NCBI GenBank assembly: GCA_013002535.1
Contig: JABDJK010000017.1
Location: 57,715-121,714 of the forward strand
Direction of reading: 5' to 3'
DNA length: 64,000 nt
Origin: Hyphococcus sp.
GTDB taxonomy: Bacteria > Pseudomonadota > Alphaproteobacteria > Caulobacterales > Parvularculaceae
In this document: positions 1-9,318 of the stretch, in pieces
Layout: each line of letters opens with the position of its first letter
Position numbering within the stretch: position 1 is the stretch's first letter
Made by a program: the position numbers and the translations under genes
The notes under the pieces: generated by a model
Seen by the model: the letters and a program-made list of their open reading frames with translations, nothing else
What the model was told of the DNA's origin: nothing
The model's database searches: none

Positions 1-718
1 CACGCGTTGAGCGCACAATGCCCGAGCCCGCGATCGACACATCGAGCATGCCATCAATATCACCAAGGAGAACATCGCCAGGCCCGGCAACATCTATGTC
101 TGCCATGGCGGCGTTCCCAACCCTTAGATCGGCGTCACCTGACACGTCGACTTCAAGCCCGGCGGCAACGTTTCCGATTACGAGGCGACTGCCGTCAACA
201 ATACCGATGGTCGCTTGCTCAACATCGCTTGTTTGTCCGTATACATAACAGGCGTCGAGCGAAAGCGCGCCGTTTAGTTTTTCCATATCAAGGCGAATGC
301 GCGCATCCAGAAATTCAACATCGCCGCCAACGGGCATCGAAACAACGATCGTCGGATATTCTTCAAAGAAAGCCTCGTCGACGGGCTCGCCCGTCGTGAT
401 TTTTCTGCCGCGGCGAGCATGGAATTCACGCGTGATGCGCTGATCGCAACAATCGCGCGTCTCGTCATCGCGCCATTTTTCGCCCGTAACCATGACGACG
501 CCGTTGACTTCCGCCAGTTCAACGCTTGAGAATTTGTCGCCCTGGCGGATTTCGACATCGATCTCGTCGCCCGTCGTTGTAACGATCTCCACCGAGCCGG
601 TAATGTCCCGAAATGAGATTTGATCAGTCTGAAATGTCGCCGCCGAAGCTGCAGCCGCCAACATAACCGCTGCAGATGCCGCTGCCGTCGCCAAGAAAGT
701 ACCTGTTGCCCGGACCAT
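1..718 (-). CDS. Exported head-GIN (DUF2807-like) domain protein, 3' end missing
   Basis: The reading frame runs leftward off the window edge, so only the first 239 codons are present. The start is ATG at 718, with AAGGCGGTGA a few bases upstream as ribosome binding site. Residues 1-27 form a signal peptide (basic MVR start, long Ala-rich core, cleavage near ASAA). The mature part has the short beta-strand repeats of adhesin head-GIN/DUF2807 proteins: SMPVGGDVEFLDA, then VSGDADLRVGNAAMADIDV, then GPGDVLLGDIDG and IAGSGIVRST. An Asp-Cys-Cys-Asp stretch lies near residue 93. These proteins are usually periplasmic or surface-exposed beta-helices of unknown function. The gene is divergent from hutI. 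Export and fold family are well supported; function is not known. Confidence 0.72.
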   Translation of the reverse strand, partial: MVRATGTFLATAAASAAVMLAAAASAATFQTDQISFRDITGSVEIVTTTGDEIDVEIRQGDKFSSVELAEVNGVVMVTGEKWRDDETRDCCDQRITREFHARRGRKITTGEPVDEAFFEEYPTIVVSMPVGGDVEFLDARIRLDMEKLNGALSLDACYVYGQTSDVEQATIGIVDGSRLVIGNVAAGLEVDVSGDADLRVGNAAMADIDVAGPGDVLLGDIDGMLDVSIAGSGIVRSTR

Positions 719-875
719 AATTCACCGCCTTTGAGCATTTTGCCGCGATATTAACCTAGACGCGCGGCGTTCCCCAATTTTGTTCGCTTTAAATAGAGCA
801 AATACCGGGCCGAATTTGGGCTCCACGATACCAGCCGTATTTCCAAGTCTGCCAAGCCCGCTTATACAGCGGCTC

Positions 876-2090
876 ATGTGGGATAAACTCTGGTTTAACG
901 GGAGAATTGCGACCGCCGACCCGGCAGTCGCAGCGCCCTACGGAATGATCACCGACGGCGCAGTCGGCGTCAAAGATGGCGTCGTCGTTTGGGTCGGCAA
1001 AACCAAAGACATCGCAGCCGATATTGGCGACGCGGCCGAAGATGTCATCAATCTGGATGGCAGCCTAATGACACCCGGATTGATCGATTGCCATACGCAT
1101 CTCGTTTATAACGGCGATCGAGCCACAGAATTTGAAGCGCGCCTTCAGGGCAAATCCTACGAAGAAATCGCACGCGCCGGCGGCGGCATCATTTCCACAG
1201 TTAACGCCACGCGGACCGCCAGCGAAGACGAATTGGAAGAGCAATCCCTGCACCGGCTAAAAGCGCTCATGAACGAGGGCGTCACTCGCGTTGAGATCAA
1301 GTCAGGTTACGGTCTCGATACCGATAATGAAATCAAGATTCTTCGTGTGGCGAAACGCTTGGGCGCTAAAAACGCTGTTTCTGTTTCAAAAACATTTCTC
1401 GGCGCCCACGCATTGCCGCCGGAATTCGCCGGTGACGCCGACGGCTATATCGACCATGTCTGCGAAGAAATGCTGCCCGCCGCCCATGCGGCTGGCCTTG
1501 TCGATGCCGTCGACGGATTTTGCGAGGGGATCGGCTTTTCACGCGCGCAAATCGAGCGCGTCTTCAAGACAGCAAAGTCGCTGGGATTGCCGGTAAAGCT
1601 TCATGCTGAACAGCTCTCAGACCTTGGAGGATCTGGTCTCGCCGCAGAATATACCGCATTGTCTGCTGATCATCTCGAGTATTTGAACGACAACGATATT
1701 CATGCAATGGCGACGGCGGGCACAATCGCGGTCCTGTTGCCGGGCGCGTTTTACTTCCTACGCGAAACGAAATTGCCGCCGGTCGATGGTTTGCGCGCGG
1801 CAAAAGTGCCTGTCGCAATAGCGACCGACTGTAATCCAGGCACCTCGCCGCTCTCGTCGATCCTGATGGCCATGAACATGGCGTCATCGCTGTTTCGACT
1901 TACACCGGAAGAATCGTTTTTGGGCGTGACGCGCAATGCAGCAAAAGCGCTTGGGATAAACGACGAAGGCGTCATTAAACCGGGCGCGATCGCAAGTCTC
2001 GCCATTTGGGACGTTGATCATCCAGCGCGGCTGACTTACGCCATGGGCGACAATCGTTTGCGCGCGCGCATATTCAAAGGACAGGAATGA
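876..2090 (+). CDS. hutI: Imidazolonepropionase
   Basis: Third enzyme of histidine degradation: it opens 4-imidazolone-5-propionate to N-formimino-L-glutamate in the cytoplasm. The 404-residue protein is an amidohydrolase with the metal-binding pair H73/H75 in [12 protein letters not shown], the substrate loop [17 protein letters not shown] and the C-terminal metal aspartate region [13 protein letters not shown] at 876 (MWDKLWFNG) was chosen because homologues begin here and it gives normal family length; the frame stays open upstream to a TTG at 780, which would add 32 atypical residues. Its stop overlaps the hutH start (ATGA). First gene of the hut operon; no convincing HutC operator was seen upstream. 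Confidence 0.96.
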   Translation: MWDKLWFNGRIATADPAVAAPYGMITDGAVGVKDGVVVWVGKTKDIAADIGDAAEDVINLDGSLMTPGLIDCHTHLVYNGDRATEFEARLQGKSYEEIARAGGGIISTVNATRTASEDELEEQSLHRLKALMNEGVTRVEIKSGYGLDTDNEIKILRVAKRLGAKNAVSVSKTFLGAHALPPEFAGDADGYIDHVCEEMLPAAHAAGLVDAVDGFCEGIGFSRAQIERVFKTAKSLGLPVKLHAEQLSDLGGSGLAAEYTALSADHLEYLNDNDIHAMATAGTIAVLLPGAFYFLRETKLPPVDGLRAAKVPVAIATDCNPGTSPLSSILMAMNMASSLFRLTPEESFLGVTRNAAKALGINDEGVIKPGAIASLAIWDVDHPARLTYAMGDNRLRARIFKGQE

Positions 2091-3607
2091 CGATCAAACT
2101 TACACCGGGCAGCGTTGACCTCAACACTCTGGAAAACATCTACCGCGACGGCGACGCTGCGTCGCTTGATCCGTCCTGCCATGGCGGCATTCGCGCGTCG
2201 TCGGCGACGCTGACAAAAGCCGCTAAAGGCGATGAGCCGGTCTACGGCGTCAACACCGGTTTTGGTAAACTCGCGAATACTCGCATCGCCGCCGCCGATG
2301 TTGAAGCGCTGCAGCGCAATCTTATCCTTTCCCATAGCGCCGGCGTTGGCGACCCGTTTGATGAGGCGACGACGCGTCTCATTATGGCGTTAAAGCTAAT
2401 TTCCCTCGGTCGCGGCGCATCCGGCGTCCGTATGGAGATCATTTCGCAAATTGAGGCAATGTTGGAAAAAGGCGTAACGCCGGTCATCCCATCACAGGGT
2501 TCCGTCGGCGCTTCAGGCGACTTGGCGCCGCTCGCTCACATGGCGGCAGCAATGATCGGCGAAGGCGAGGCGGTATATTCCGGCGAACGCATGCCGGCGA
2601 AGAACGCGCTTGTTGCCGCCGGGCTCGAGCCTATCACACTTGGCGCGAAGGAAGGTCTTGGTCTTATAAACGGTACGCAAGTTTCCACGGCGCTGGCGCT
2701 TACCGGATTGTTCGACGCCTGGCGCGCAGCTCGATCAGCGCTCATCACCGGCGCCCTTTCCACTGATGCGGCTATGGGATCAGCCGCGCCGTTCCGCGCT
2801 GAAATTCACGAAGTGCGCGGCCATCAGGGCCAAATCGACGCCGCTTCGTATTTACGCGAGATCATGACTGGATCGGAAATCCGCGACAGCCACCGCGACA
2901 ATGATGAGCGCGTCCAGGACCCTTATTGCATCCGTTGCCAACCGCAGGTTATGGGCGCTTGCATCGATCTATTGCGGCAGGCAGCGCGCACCCTTGAAAT
3001 CGAAGCGAACGCGGCCACCGATAACCCTCTTGTTTTGAGCGACGGCTCGATTGTTTCCGGCGGCAATTTCCACGCGGAACCCGTTGCCTTCGCCGCTGAT
3101 CAAATTGCACTTGCAATTGCAGAAATCGGATCAATCGCCCAACGACGTATAGCACTGATGGTCGACCCGACATTGTCCTACGGCCTCCCCTGTTTCCTGA
3201 CGCCCGACCCTGGCGTCAACTCCGGGTTCATGATCGCCGAAGTTACGTCTGCGGCTCTAATGAGCGAGAACAAACAACGCGCGAACCCCTGCTCGACGGA
3301 TTCAACGCCCACTTCATGCAATCAGGAAGACCACGTTTCCATGGCGTGCCACGGCGCGCGGCGGCTCGGCTTTATGAATGAGAATTTGTTCAAGATCATC
3401 GGCATTGAATTGCTCACCGCCGCGCAAGGCGCCGAAATGCGCGCGCCGCTAAAAACCAGCCCAGCGCTGCACGACGTCATCACTAAACTGCGCCAACAAG
3501 TTCCGGCCTTGAAAGAAGATCGATTCATGGCGAATGACTTGGCGAAAGCTGGAGAGATGGTTGCGAACAACGAAATTTCCACCAAAACAAAGCTATACCT
3601 GTCATGA
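2087..3607 (+). CDS. hutH: Histidine ammonia-lyase
   Basis: Converts L-histidine to trans-urocanate and ammonia, the entry step of the hut pathway. The 506-residue protein is of normal length. The Ala-Ser-Gly triad that cyclises to the MIO cofactor is present at residues 142-144 ([14 protein letters not shown]), the same numbering as in the Pseudomonas enzyme. YGVNTGFG near residue 50 supplies the conserved tyrosine loop, and QEDHVSM lies near the C-terminus. The start overlaps the hutI stop by four bases and the stop overlaps the hutU start by four, so the three genes are probably translationally coupled. Confidence 0.98.
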   Translation: MTIKLTPGSVDLNTLENIYRDGDAASLDPSCHGGIRASSATLTKAAKGDEPVYGVNTGFGKLANTRIAAADVEALQRNLILSHSAGVGDPFDEATTRLIMALKLISLGRGASGVRMEIISQIEAMLEKGVTPVIPSQGSVGASGDLAPLAHMAAAMIGEGEAVYSGERMPAKNALVAAGLEPITLGAKEGLGLINGTQVSTALALTGLFDAWRAARSALITGALSTDAAMGSAAPFRAEIHEVRGHQGQIDAASYLREIMTGSEIRDSHRDNDERVQDPYCIRCQPQVMGACIDLLRQAARTLEIEANAATDNPLVLSDGSIVSGGNFHAEPVAFAADQIALAIAEIGSIAQRRIALMVDPTLSYGLPCFLTPDPGVNSGFMIAEVTSAALMSENKQRANPCSTDSTPTSCNQEDHVSMACHGARRLGFMNENLFKIIGIELLTAAQGAEMRAPLKTSPALHDVITKLRQQVPALKEDRFMANDLAKAGEMVANNEISTKTKLYLS

Positions 3608-5274
3608 TCAATCCACGCCACAACACCCGCACCGTTCGCGCGCCACATGGGAACAAGATCACAGCAAAGCACTGGACGACAGAAGCGCCGATGCGGATGT
3701 TGATGAACAATCTTGATCCGGATGTCGCCGAAAGCCCACACGACTTGGTCGTCTATGGCGGCATTGGCCGCGCCGCTCGGACCTGGAAAGATTTTGACAA
3801 TATCGTCGCGGCGCTAAAAACTTTGAATGAAGATGAAACGCTGTGCGTCCAATCGGGCAAACCTGTTGGCATTTTCAAAACCCACAAAAATTCGCCGCGC
3901 GTCTTGATAGCCAACTCCAACCTCGTACCGCATTGGGCGACGTGGGACCACTTTAATGAGCTCGATCGCGCGGGGCTTATGATGTACGGCCAGATGACGG
4001 CCGGATCATGGATATACATCGGCTCACAAGGCATCGTTCAGGGCACCTATGAGACTTTTAAAGAGGCGGGACGCCAGCATTTTGGCGGCGACCTCTCTGG
4101 TAAATGGATTTTGACAGCTGGTCTCGGCGGCATGGGCGGCGCGCAACCGCTTGCCGCGGTGCTGGCCGGAGCATCCTGTCTTGCTGTTGAGTGTAACGAA
4201 GACTCGATCGACTTCCGCCTGCGCACGAAATATGTCGATGAAAAAGCGACTTCCCTAGATGAAGCGCTTGAAATGATCGAGCGCTGGACCAAGGTCGGCG
4301 AGGCAAAGTCAGTCGGATTGCTCGGCAACGCCGCCGACATATTTCCTGAGCTGGTCAAGCGTGGCGTAAAACCAGACATCGTTACTGACCAGACTTCAGC
4401 CCATGACGTCGTCAACGGCTACCTGCCGCAGGGCTGGACCGTCGCCGAATGGAAAGACAAACGCGAATCGGCCCCAAAAGAAGTCGAAGCCGCCGCGCGT
4501 GCGTCAATCAAAGTGCATGTTCAGGCCATGCTCGATTTCTGGAACGCCGGCGTTCCGACGCTCGATTACGGCAACAACATTCGCCAGGTCGCAAAAGAAG
4601 AAGGCCTCGATAACGCGTTTGATTTTCCGGGGTTCGTGCCGGCCTATGTGCGACCGCTATTTTGTCGCGGCATCGGCCCGTTTCGCTGGGCGGCGCTCTC
4701 CGGGGATCCGGAAGACATCTACAAGACCGACGCGAAAGTGAAAGAATTGATCCCCGATGATCCGCACCTGCACAAATGGCTCAACATGGCGCGCGAGCGC
4801 ATCGCTTTTCAGGGATTGCCGGCGCGCATCTGCTGGGTCGGTCTCGGGCAACGCCATCGCCTTGGTCTCGCCTTCAATGAAATGGTGAAGTCGGGCGAGC
4901 TTTCCGCGCCCGTCGTCATCGGCCGCGATCATCTGGATTCAGGCTCTGTCGCATCCCCCAACCGCGAAACGGAAGCCATGAAAGACGGCTCCGACGCCGT
5001 CTCCGACTGGCCGCTCCTCAATGCGCTCCTCAATACTGCATCCGGCGCCACATGGGTTTCGCTCCATCATGGCGGCGGCGTCGGCATGGGCTTTTCCCAA
5101 CATTCCGGCATGGTCATCTGCGCCGACGGTACTGACGACGCGGCGCGCCGCATTGAGCGTGTTCTTTGGAATGATCCGGCGACAGGCGTCATGCGCCACG
5201 CGGACGCCGGCTATGACATCGCCATTGATTGCGCCCGCGAGCAAGGTCTAAACCTCCCCGGGATCACCGACTAA
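3604..5274 (+). CDS. hutU: Urocanate hydratase (urocanase)
   Basis: Second step of histidine degradation: NAD-dependent hydration of urocanate to imidazolonepropionate. The 556-residue length matches the family (about 557). The NAD-binding glycine motif [10 protein letters not shown] lies near residue 175. The conserved active-site cysteine is C410, within [25 protein letters not shown] near the C-terminus is typical. ATGA overlap with hutH upstream; the stop TAA shares its last base with the ATG of the next gene, so the operon continues. Confidence 0.98.
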   Translation: MINPRHNTRTVRAPHGNKITAKHWTTEAPMRMLMNNLDPDVAESPHDLVVYGGIGRAARTWKDFDNIVAALKTLNEDETLCVQSGKPVGIFKTHKNSPRVLIANSNLVPHWATWDHFNELDRAGLMMYGQMTAGSWIYIGSQGIVQGTYETFKEAGRQHFGGDLSGKWILTAGLGGMGGAQPLAAVLAGASCLAVECNEDSIDFRLRTKYVDEKATSLDEALEMIERWTKVGEAKSVGLLGNAADIFPELVKRGVKPDIVTDQTSAHDVVNGYLPQGWTVAEWKDKRESAPKEVEAAARASIKVHVQAMLDFWNAGVPTLDYGNNIRQVAKEEGLDNAFDFPGFVPAYVRPLFCRGIGPFRWAALSGDPEDIYKTDAKVKELIPDDPHLHKWLNMARERIAFQGLPARICWVGLGQRHRLGLAFNEMVKSGELSAPVVIGRDHLDSGSVASPNRETEAMKDGSDAVSDWPLLNALLNTASGATWVSLHHGGGVGMGFSQHSGMVICADGTDDAARRIERVLWNDPATGVMRHADAGYDIAIDCAREQGLNLPGITD

Positions 5275-6071
5275 TGCCGGAACTCTCCGTAAACGGTGTA
5301 AATCTTTATTATCAAGATGACGGCAACGGACCGCCGCTTTTGCTGATTGCCGGGCTCACCAGCGACGGCGCTAGCTGGGCGCCGATCATCTCGAAGCTGA
5401 CGGAAAAATACCGCGTCATTTCCCCGGACAATCGCGGCTGCGGACGAACCCTTCCGCCGCCGGACGAGGTGACCATTGACGGCATGGCCGATGATGCAGC
5501 TGCCCTCCTTGAGCACCTCAAAGTTTCGAAAGCCAACGTCTTTGGCCACTCAATGGGCGGTGTTGTATCGATGACACTGGCCGCGAAATATCCGGATCGC
5601 ATTAACCGCCTTGCACTGATGGCATCCGGACCAAAGGCAAATGCTCGCACTCGGTCGGTTATCGATAATTTACTCGCCCTGCGCGAAGCCGGCGCGCCGG
5701 ATATTGAATGGTATCGTGAATGGTTTCACTGGCTTTTTCATTCGTCATTCTTTGAAAACAAAAGCGCTGTCGACGCGTCGATCGCGCTCGCCGCCAATTA
5801 TGCGCGGCGTCAGTCGGCCGGGAATATGCGCGCGCAAGTGGAGGCAATGCGTGACTATGATGCGGCGGAGCATATTGCGAAAATTAATGCGCCAACGCTC
5901 ATCCTCGGCGGCGACGCAGATCTCCTCTATCCGCCGGAAGAATTTGAGGCGGCTTATGCCGATTTGCGCGATAAGCGATTCCTGACCATTGCGCAAACCG
6001 CGCATTCGCTTCATTGGGACCGACCGGAGGCGACCGTCAACGCACTCAACGATTTTTTTGGCGTTATCTAA
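5274..6071 (+). CDS. Alpha/beta-fold hydrolase, last gene of the hut operon
   Basis: A 265-residue single-domain alpha/beta hydrolase. The nucleophile elbow is GHSMGG with Ser93; the likely acid is D214 or D216 in GGDADLLYPPEEF and the likely catalytic base is H244 in TAHSLHWDRP. An oxyanion-hole type loop LLIAGLTSDGASW precedes them. The start ATG at 5274 forms TAATG with the hutU stop, so it is translationally coupled to histidine catabolism; the frame is open 15 codons further upstream inside hutU, which is ignored. The operon has no hutG, hutF or hutC here. A role on formiminoglutamate or on a side product is only a guess from position; the sequence alone gives a generic serine hydrolase. 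Confidence 0.85.
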   Translation: MPELSVNGVNLYYQDDGNGPPLLLIAGLTSDGASWAPIISKLTEKYRVISPDNRGCGRTLPPPDEVTIDGMADDAAALLEHLKVSKANVFGHSMGGVVSMTLAAKYPDRINRLALMASGPKANARTRSVIDNLLALREAGAPDIEWYREWFHWLFHSSFFENKSAVDASIALAANYARRQSAGNMRAQVEAMRDYDAAEHIAKINAPTLILGGDADLLYPPEEFEAAYADLRDKRFLTIAQTAHSLHWDRPEATVNALNDFFGVI

Positions 6072-6136
6072 ACAGCGGCCCGCGTCATCGTAATTTCAGG
6101 CGAAAAACGACTTAACTCGCTGAATTTAAAACAGAT

Positions 6137-6171
6137 TTGAAATTCCACGCCAAATCCCCTATATAGGGGAT
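6137..6171 (+). promoter_or_regulatory. Sigma-70 type promoter with an overlapping palindrome, upstream of panB
   Basis: TTGAAA at 6137-6142 and TATATA at 6160-6165 are separated by 17 bases, a near-ideal housekeeping promoter. The -10 box sits in the centre of a perfect 18-base palindrome, ATCCCCTATATAGGGGAT, at 6154-6171. The palindrome may bind a dimeric regulator or simply reflect a preferred -10 context. The predicted transcript would start near 6172 and have a leader of about 190 bases before the panB ATG. The rest of 6072-6365 shows no gene. Confidence 0.55.
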
Positions 6172-6365
6172 GCGAACCGCTACGCACAGCGTACGCCGAG
6201 AAAAACGGATGTCTATCACAGACCCGCGCTGTGCAATTCGGGGCATGTTCTGGCGACGAGAAAAATGGCGCTATAGGGCGGGCTGACGCGAAACTTAAAA
6301 GTTCGATTCAAGGCGAGAAAAACGCGGCGAATTCGGCTTTGTTTTTACTCGCAAGGCGCGTCACC

Positions 6366-7235
6366 ATGTCATCTGTCAACCCTATCCGTAAACAAACTGT
6401 GAGTCATATTCGCGCGCGCAAAGGCAAAGCGCCGATCGTTTGCCTTACAGCATACGATGCATTGATGACGGAGATCCTTGATCCGCATGTTGATCTATTG
6501 CTGGTCGGCGATTCCGCAGGAACTGTTCTCCATGGCGCCGAAACAACAATCCCGGTGACACTTGACGAAATGATCCTGCACGGACGCTCTGTCATGCGCG
6601 CGGACCCAAAATCTTTAGTCGTCATTGATTTGCCCTTCGGCAGTTATGAGGCCAGCCCGCAACAGGCGTTTGATACGGCGTCGCGAGTTTTAAAGGAGAC
6701 CGGTGCAGACGCCGTAAAACTTGAAGGCGGCGTCACCCAGGCAGAAACGATCAATTTTCTGACCGAACGCGGCGTTCCTGTGATGGCGCATGTCGGATTG
6801 CGCCCACAAGCGGTTCGCGCCACGGGCGGCTATAAAATTGTCGGAAAAACCGATGATGAACGCGAAGCCATGCGCGCCGATATCGATGCGGTTACCGAGG
6901 CTGGCGCATTCTGCGTCGTGCTTGAAGGCGTTATCGAAAACCTCGCGCGCGAATTAACGGCGCGCATTGAAATTCCGACTATTGGCATCGGCGCCTCGCC
7001 AGCCTGCGACGGACAAATTCTCGTCACCCACGACATGCTGGGCCTCCTGGAGAAAACGCCGAAATTCGTGCGGTTGTTCGCCAATTTACGTGAAACAATC
7101 GGTGACGCCATCGGCGCCTATGCTGAGGCGGTGCGGGACGGATCGTTTCCTGCTGCGGAAGAAACCTATGGCGGCGGCAAAAGCGCCGACGTCAAACCAA
7201 TCAATTCTTCGCCGCAACAGCGCAATTATCAATAA
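6366..7235 (+). CDS. panB: 3-methyl-2-oxobutanoate hydroxymethyltransferase
   Basis: First committed step of pantothenate synthesis: transfers a hydroxymethyl group from 5,10-methylene-THF to 2-oxoisovalerate, giving ketopantoate. The 289-residue product has the family blocks ITxLTAYDALM-type (IVCLTAYDALMTEI), LVGDSAGTVLHG, AVKLEGG, MAHVGLRPQAV and IGIGASPACDGQILV. ATG at 6366 (MSSVNPIRKQT) gives normal length; the frame is open 45 codons further back with low-complexity sequence that does not resemble the family. The 3' end overlaps panC on the other strand by 35 bases. Confidence 0.97.
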   Translation: MSSVNPIRKQTVSHIRARKGKAPIVCLTAYDALMTEILDPHVDLLLVGDSAGTVLHGAETTIPVTLDEMILHGRSVMRADPKSLVVIDLPFGSYEASPQQAFDTASRVLKETGADAVKLEGGVTQAETINFLTERGVPVMAHVGLRPQAVRATGGYKIVGKTDDEREAMRADIDAVTEAGAFCVVLEGVIENLARELTARIEIPTIGIGASPACDGQILVTHDMLGLLEKTPKFVRLFANLRETIGDAIGAYAEAVRDGSFPAAEETYGGGKSADVKPINSSPQQRNYQ

Positions 7236-8052
7236 GCCGCGTTTCCCCTAACCGCGCCGCTGCAAGAATTCGTCCCTCAGGTCCCGCATGATTCATCATT
7301 TCCAAAGTCGCCGCATTGACGAAGTTGACATAGTCTACGGACGCGAAGCCTGCCGCACGGAGTTTGGCCGTCGTCCACGCGCCAACCGCTTCCCAAGTGG
7401 CCCCGGTTGCCAAAATGCGCGTTGCGGCCTCAGAAATCGTTGTGAAAAGCGCCGGCGCGATTTCCCGATCACTTTTCGAGAGATATTGATTGCGCGACGA
7501 CATGGCGAGCCCGTCCGCCTCCCGCACAATTGGCGCACCAAGAATGTCAACACCGATTTCGAGGTCGCGCACCATGCGGCGAATGACAGCGAGCTGTTGG
7601 AAATCTTTCTCGCCAAAAACCGCAGCGTCCGGCCGCAACAACAAAAGCAATTTCGCAACGATGGTTGCGACCCCGTCGAAAAAATGCGGGCGCGCGACGG
7701 CGCAATGGTTTTCGCCGACGTCGTGAACGGAAATGTTGGTGGAGAAATCCTCCGCGAAAAGGTCGCGAGCGTCAGGCGCGAATACGGCGTCACAGCCACG
7801 CGATTTCAGCTTTGCGGCGTCTCCATTGAGATCACGGGGGTAAACGTCGAAATCTTCATGGGGCGCAAACTGCAGCGGATTAACGAAAATCGTCGCGATG
7901 GTTCGATCGGAATGTCCTCTCACAAGGTCTACCAACGACAAATGCCCCTCATGCAGGGCGCCCATAGTCGGCGCCGCGCCAATGGTTTTTCCGTCATCAC
8001 GCCAGCTTTTAAGCAACGCCGACAATTCCGTTCTCGTCTTGCAAATAATCAA
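7201..8052 (-). CDS. panC: Pantothenate synthetase
   Basis: ATP-dependent condensation of pantoate and beta-alanine to pantothenate. The 283-residue protein carries the nucleotide-binding PTMGALHEGHLSLV, FVNPLQFAPHEDFDVYPR, GEKDFQQLAVIRRMV and the KMSKS-like SSRNQYLS. The only reasonable start is TTG at 8052: there is no in-frame ATG before the PTMG motif and a stop lies upstream, so initiation is probably weak. Runs leftward, convergent to panB with a 35-base tail overlap and divergent from panD, with 109 bases between. Confidence 0.96.
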   Translation of the reverse strand: MIICKTRTELSALLKSWRDDGKTIGAAPTMGALHEGHLSLVDLVRGHSDRTIATIFVNPLQFAPHEDFDVYPRDLNGDAAKLKSRGCDAVFAPDARDLFAEDFSTNISVHDVGENHCAVARPHFFDGVATIVAKLLLLLRPDAAVFGEKDFQQLAVIRRMVRDLEIGVDILGAPIVREADGLAMSSRNQYLSKSDREIAPALFTTISEAATRILATGATWEAVGAWTTAKLRAAGFASVDYVNFVNAATLEMMNHAGPEGRILAAARLGETRLIDNCAVAAKN

Positions 8053-8161
8053 ATTTGGTCTCGCGTTGTATTTGCCCTAATGGCCGCACCCTATTCAATT
8101 AAAGCCAATCAACGGCGCGTCAAACCCGCCGAATAAAATATTCTCACAGGAGACAAATAAG

Positions 8162-8521
8162 ATGCTACTTTCCATGATGCGCGCAAAACTCCATTGCGCC
8201 ACCGTAACTGAATGCGATCTGCATTATGAAGGCTCGTGCGCTATCGATGAAGATCTCATCGAGGCGGCGGGCATGCTCGTCAATGAAAAAATTCATATCT
8301 GGAACGTTAACTCCGGCGCGAGGATCGTAACCTATATCATCCCCGCTGAACGCGGTTCTGGCGCAATTGCCGTTAATGGCGCCGCCGCGCGCCATTTTGC
8401 AAAAGGCGACAAGGTCATCATCGCAAGCTTTGCGCAGATGTCTCACGACGAAGCGAAAGACCATAGACCGTACGTCGTTATTCTGGGTGATGAAAACAAG
8501 ATCGATTACGTGAAGGACTAA
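8162..8521 (+). CDS. panD: Aspartate 1-decarboxylase (pyruvoyl enzyme)
   Basis: Decarboxylates L-aspartate to beta-alanine, the second substrate of PanC. The 119-residue proenzyme has the self-cleavage site in LHYEGSCAID: cleavage between Gly and Ser makes the pyruvoyl group. IWNVNSGARIVTYIIPAERGSG and IAVNGAAARHFAKGD match the family almost throughout. ATG at 8162 has a strong AGGAGA site about ten bases upstream. The stop codon overlaps the tail of the convergent DUF2520 gene by four bases. Confidence 0.97.
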   Translation: MLLSMMRAKLHCATVTECDLHYEGSCAIDEDLIEAAGMLVNEKIHIWNVNSGARIVTYIIPAERGSGAIAVNGAAARHFAKGDKVIIASFAQMSHDEAKDHRPYVVILGDENKIDYVKD

Positions 8522-9234
8522 CCCGGAAAATCCGGCCAGGCAACGCGCAAGAATGTTTCGTATAATGCTCTCAATTCGGGGTTAGTCTCGAGCGCTGAAA
8601 GATTTGATGAAACCGTCGCCGCGTCGCGCCGCGCGACGGGACCAGTAAGCGAGTCCGATGGCGATTCTTGGAAGCGGTCGATCAGGCTCTGCAAATACAC
8701 TGACATAATCTTGGCAACGTCCGCGCCCGCGAAACGCTCAATTTCAGGCGTCGATTTATTCCATAAATATGCCGGTAAATTTCCGGTGACGACAGCAAGC
8801 GCATGATAAAATGCGCGGTCTGTGTCATTCACCACAAAATTAGGATTTGGCGCATTCGGAAAAATGTCCCCAAAGGCTGGCGCATTTTGCGAGCATGCAA
8901 AACCAATCGCTTCAAACGCCGCCATATCGATGACGGATCGAGGGAACGAAAATAATGGATGATACGCCGCCATCCCCTCAACGGACGCGGCGCCGGAAAA
9001 ATGGATCGCACACCGCTCGCCAATTTCATCACTCCATTCCTCATACCACGCCGGAATGGCGCCATCCGGGATTGCCGCCGCAACAATATCGGCAGTTGCG
9101 ATTAGCCCCCGGCAGGTCCCCTTGTCCATCAAGGCGGTCCGACGCAAAATAACGTCCACGCCATGACCAAGATGGCGAAGATAAGCCTCGATATTGGCGC
9201 CCGCGCGTCCTGCGCCGAATATAACGTACCGCAT
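8518..9234 (-). CDS. DUF2520/Rossmann-like oxidoreductase, candidate ketopantoate reductase
   Basis: A 238-residue protein starting MRYVIFGAGRAGANIEAYL, a dinucleotide-binding GxGxxG motif at the N-terminus, followed by a domain with FSGAASVEGMAAYHPLFSFP and a helical C-terminal half of the 6-phosphogluconate-dehydrogenase type. This is the arrangement of Rossmann-like/DUF2520 proteins; a protein with this kind of fold, PanG, is reported as an alternative ketopantoate reductase in Francisella. Being locked into the panB-panC-panD cluster, it is a good candidate for the step between PanB and PanC. That function is an inference. ATG at 9234 is preferred over a TTG three codons earlier. It converges on panD with a four-base overlap. 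Confidence 0.8.
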   Translation of the reverse strand: MRYVIFGAGRAGANIEAYLRHLGHGVDVILRRTALMDKGTCRGLIATADIVAAAIPDGAIPAWYEEWSDEIGERCAIHFSGAASVEGMAAYHPLFSFPRSVIDMAAFEAIGFACSQNAPAFGDIFPNAPNPNFVVNDTDRAFYHALAVVTGNLPAYLWNKSTPEIERFAGADVAKIMSVYLQSLIDRFQESPSDSLTGPVARRDAATVSSNLSALETNPELRALYETFLRVAWPDFPG

Positions 9235-9318
9235 GTGCCTCAAATTCCTTTTCTTGATCCCGCGACGAAGCCTGTTAGATTCGCGAGGATTGGACCGCCG
9301 CCGAAAATAACATGGACT

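Noticed and set aside
274..738. Leftward 154-codon frame inside the truncated first gene
   Set aside because: Composition is Arg/Ser-rich without family features; the frame starting at 718 has a signal peptide, ribosome binding site and head-GIN repeats.
7288..8136. Plus-strand 282-codon frame across panC
   Set aside because: Antisense shadow of panC; no start signal or domain, strongly basic composition.
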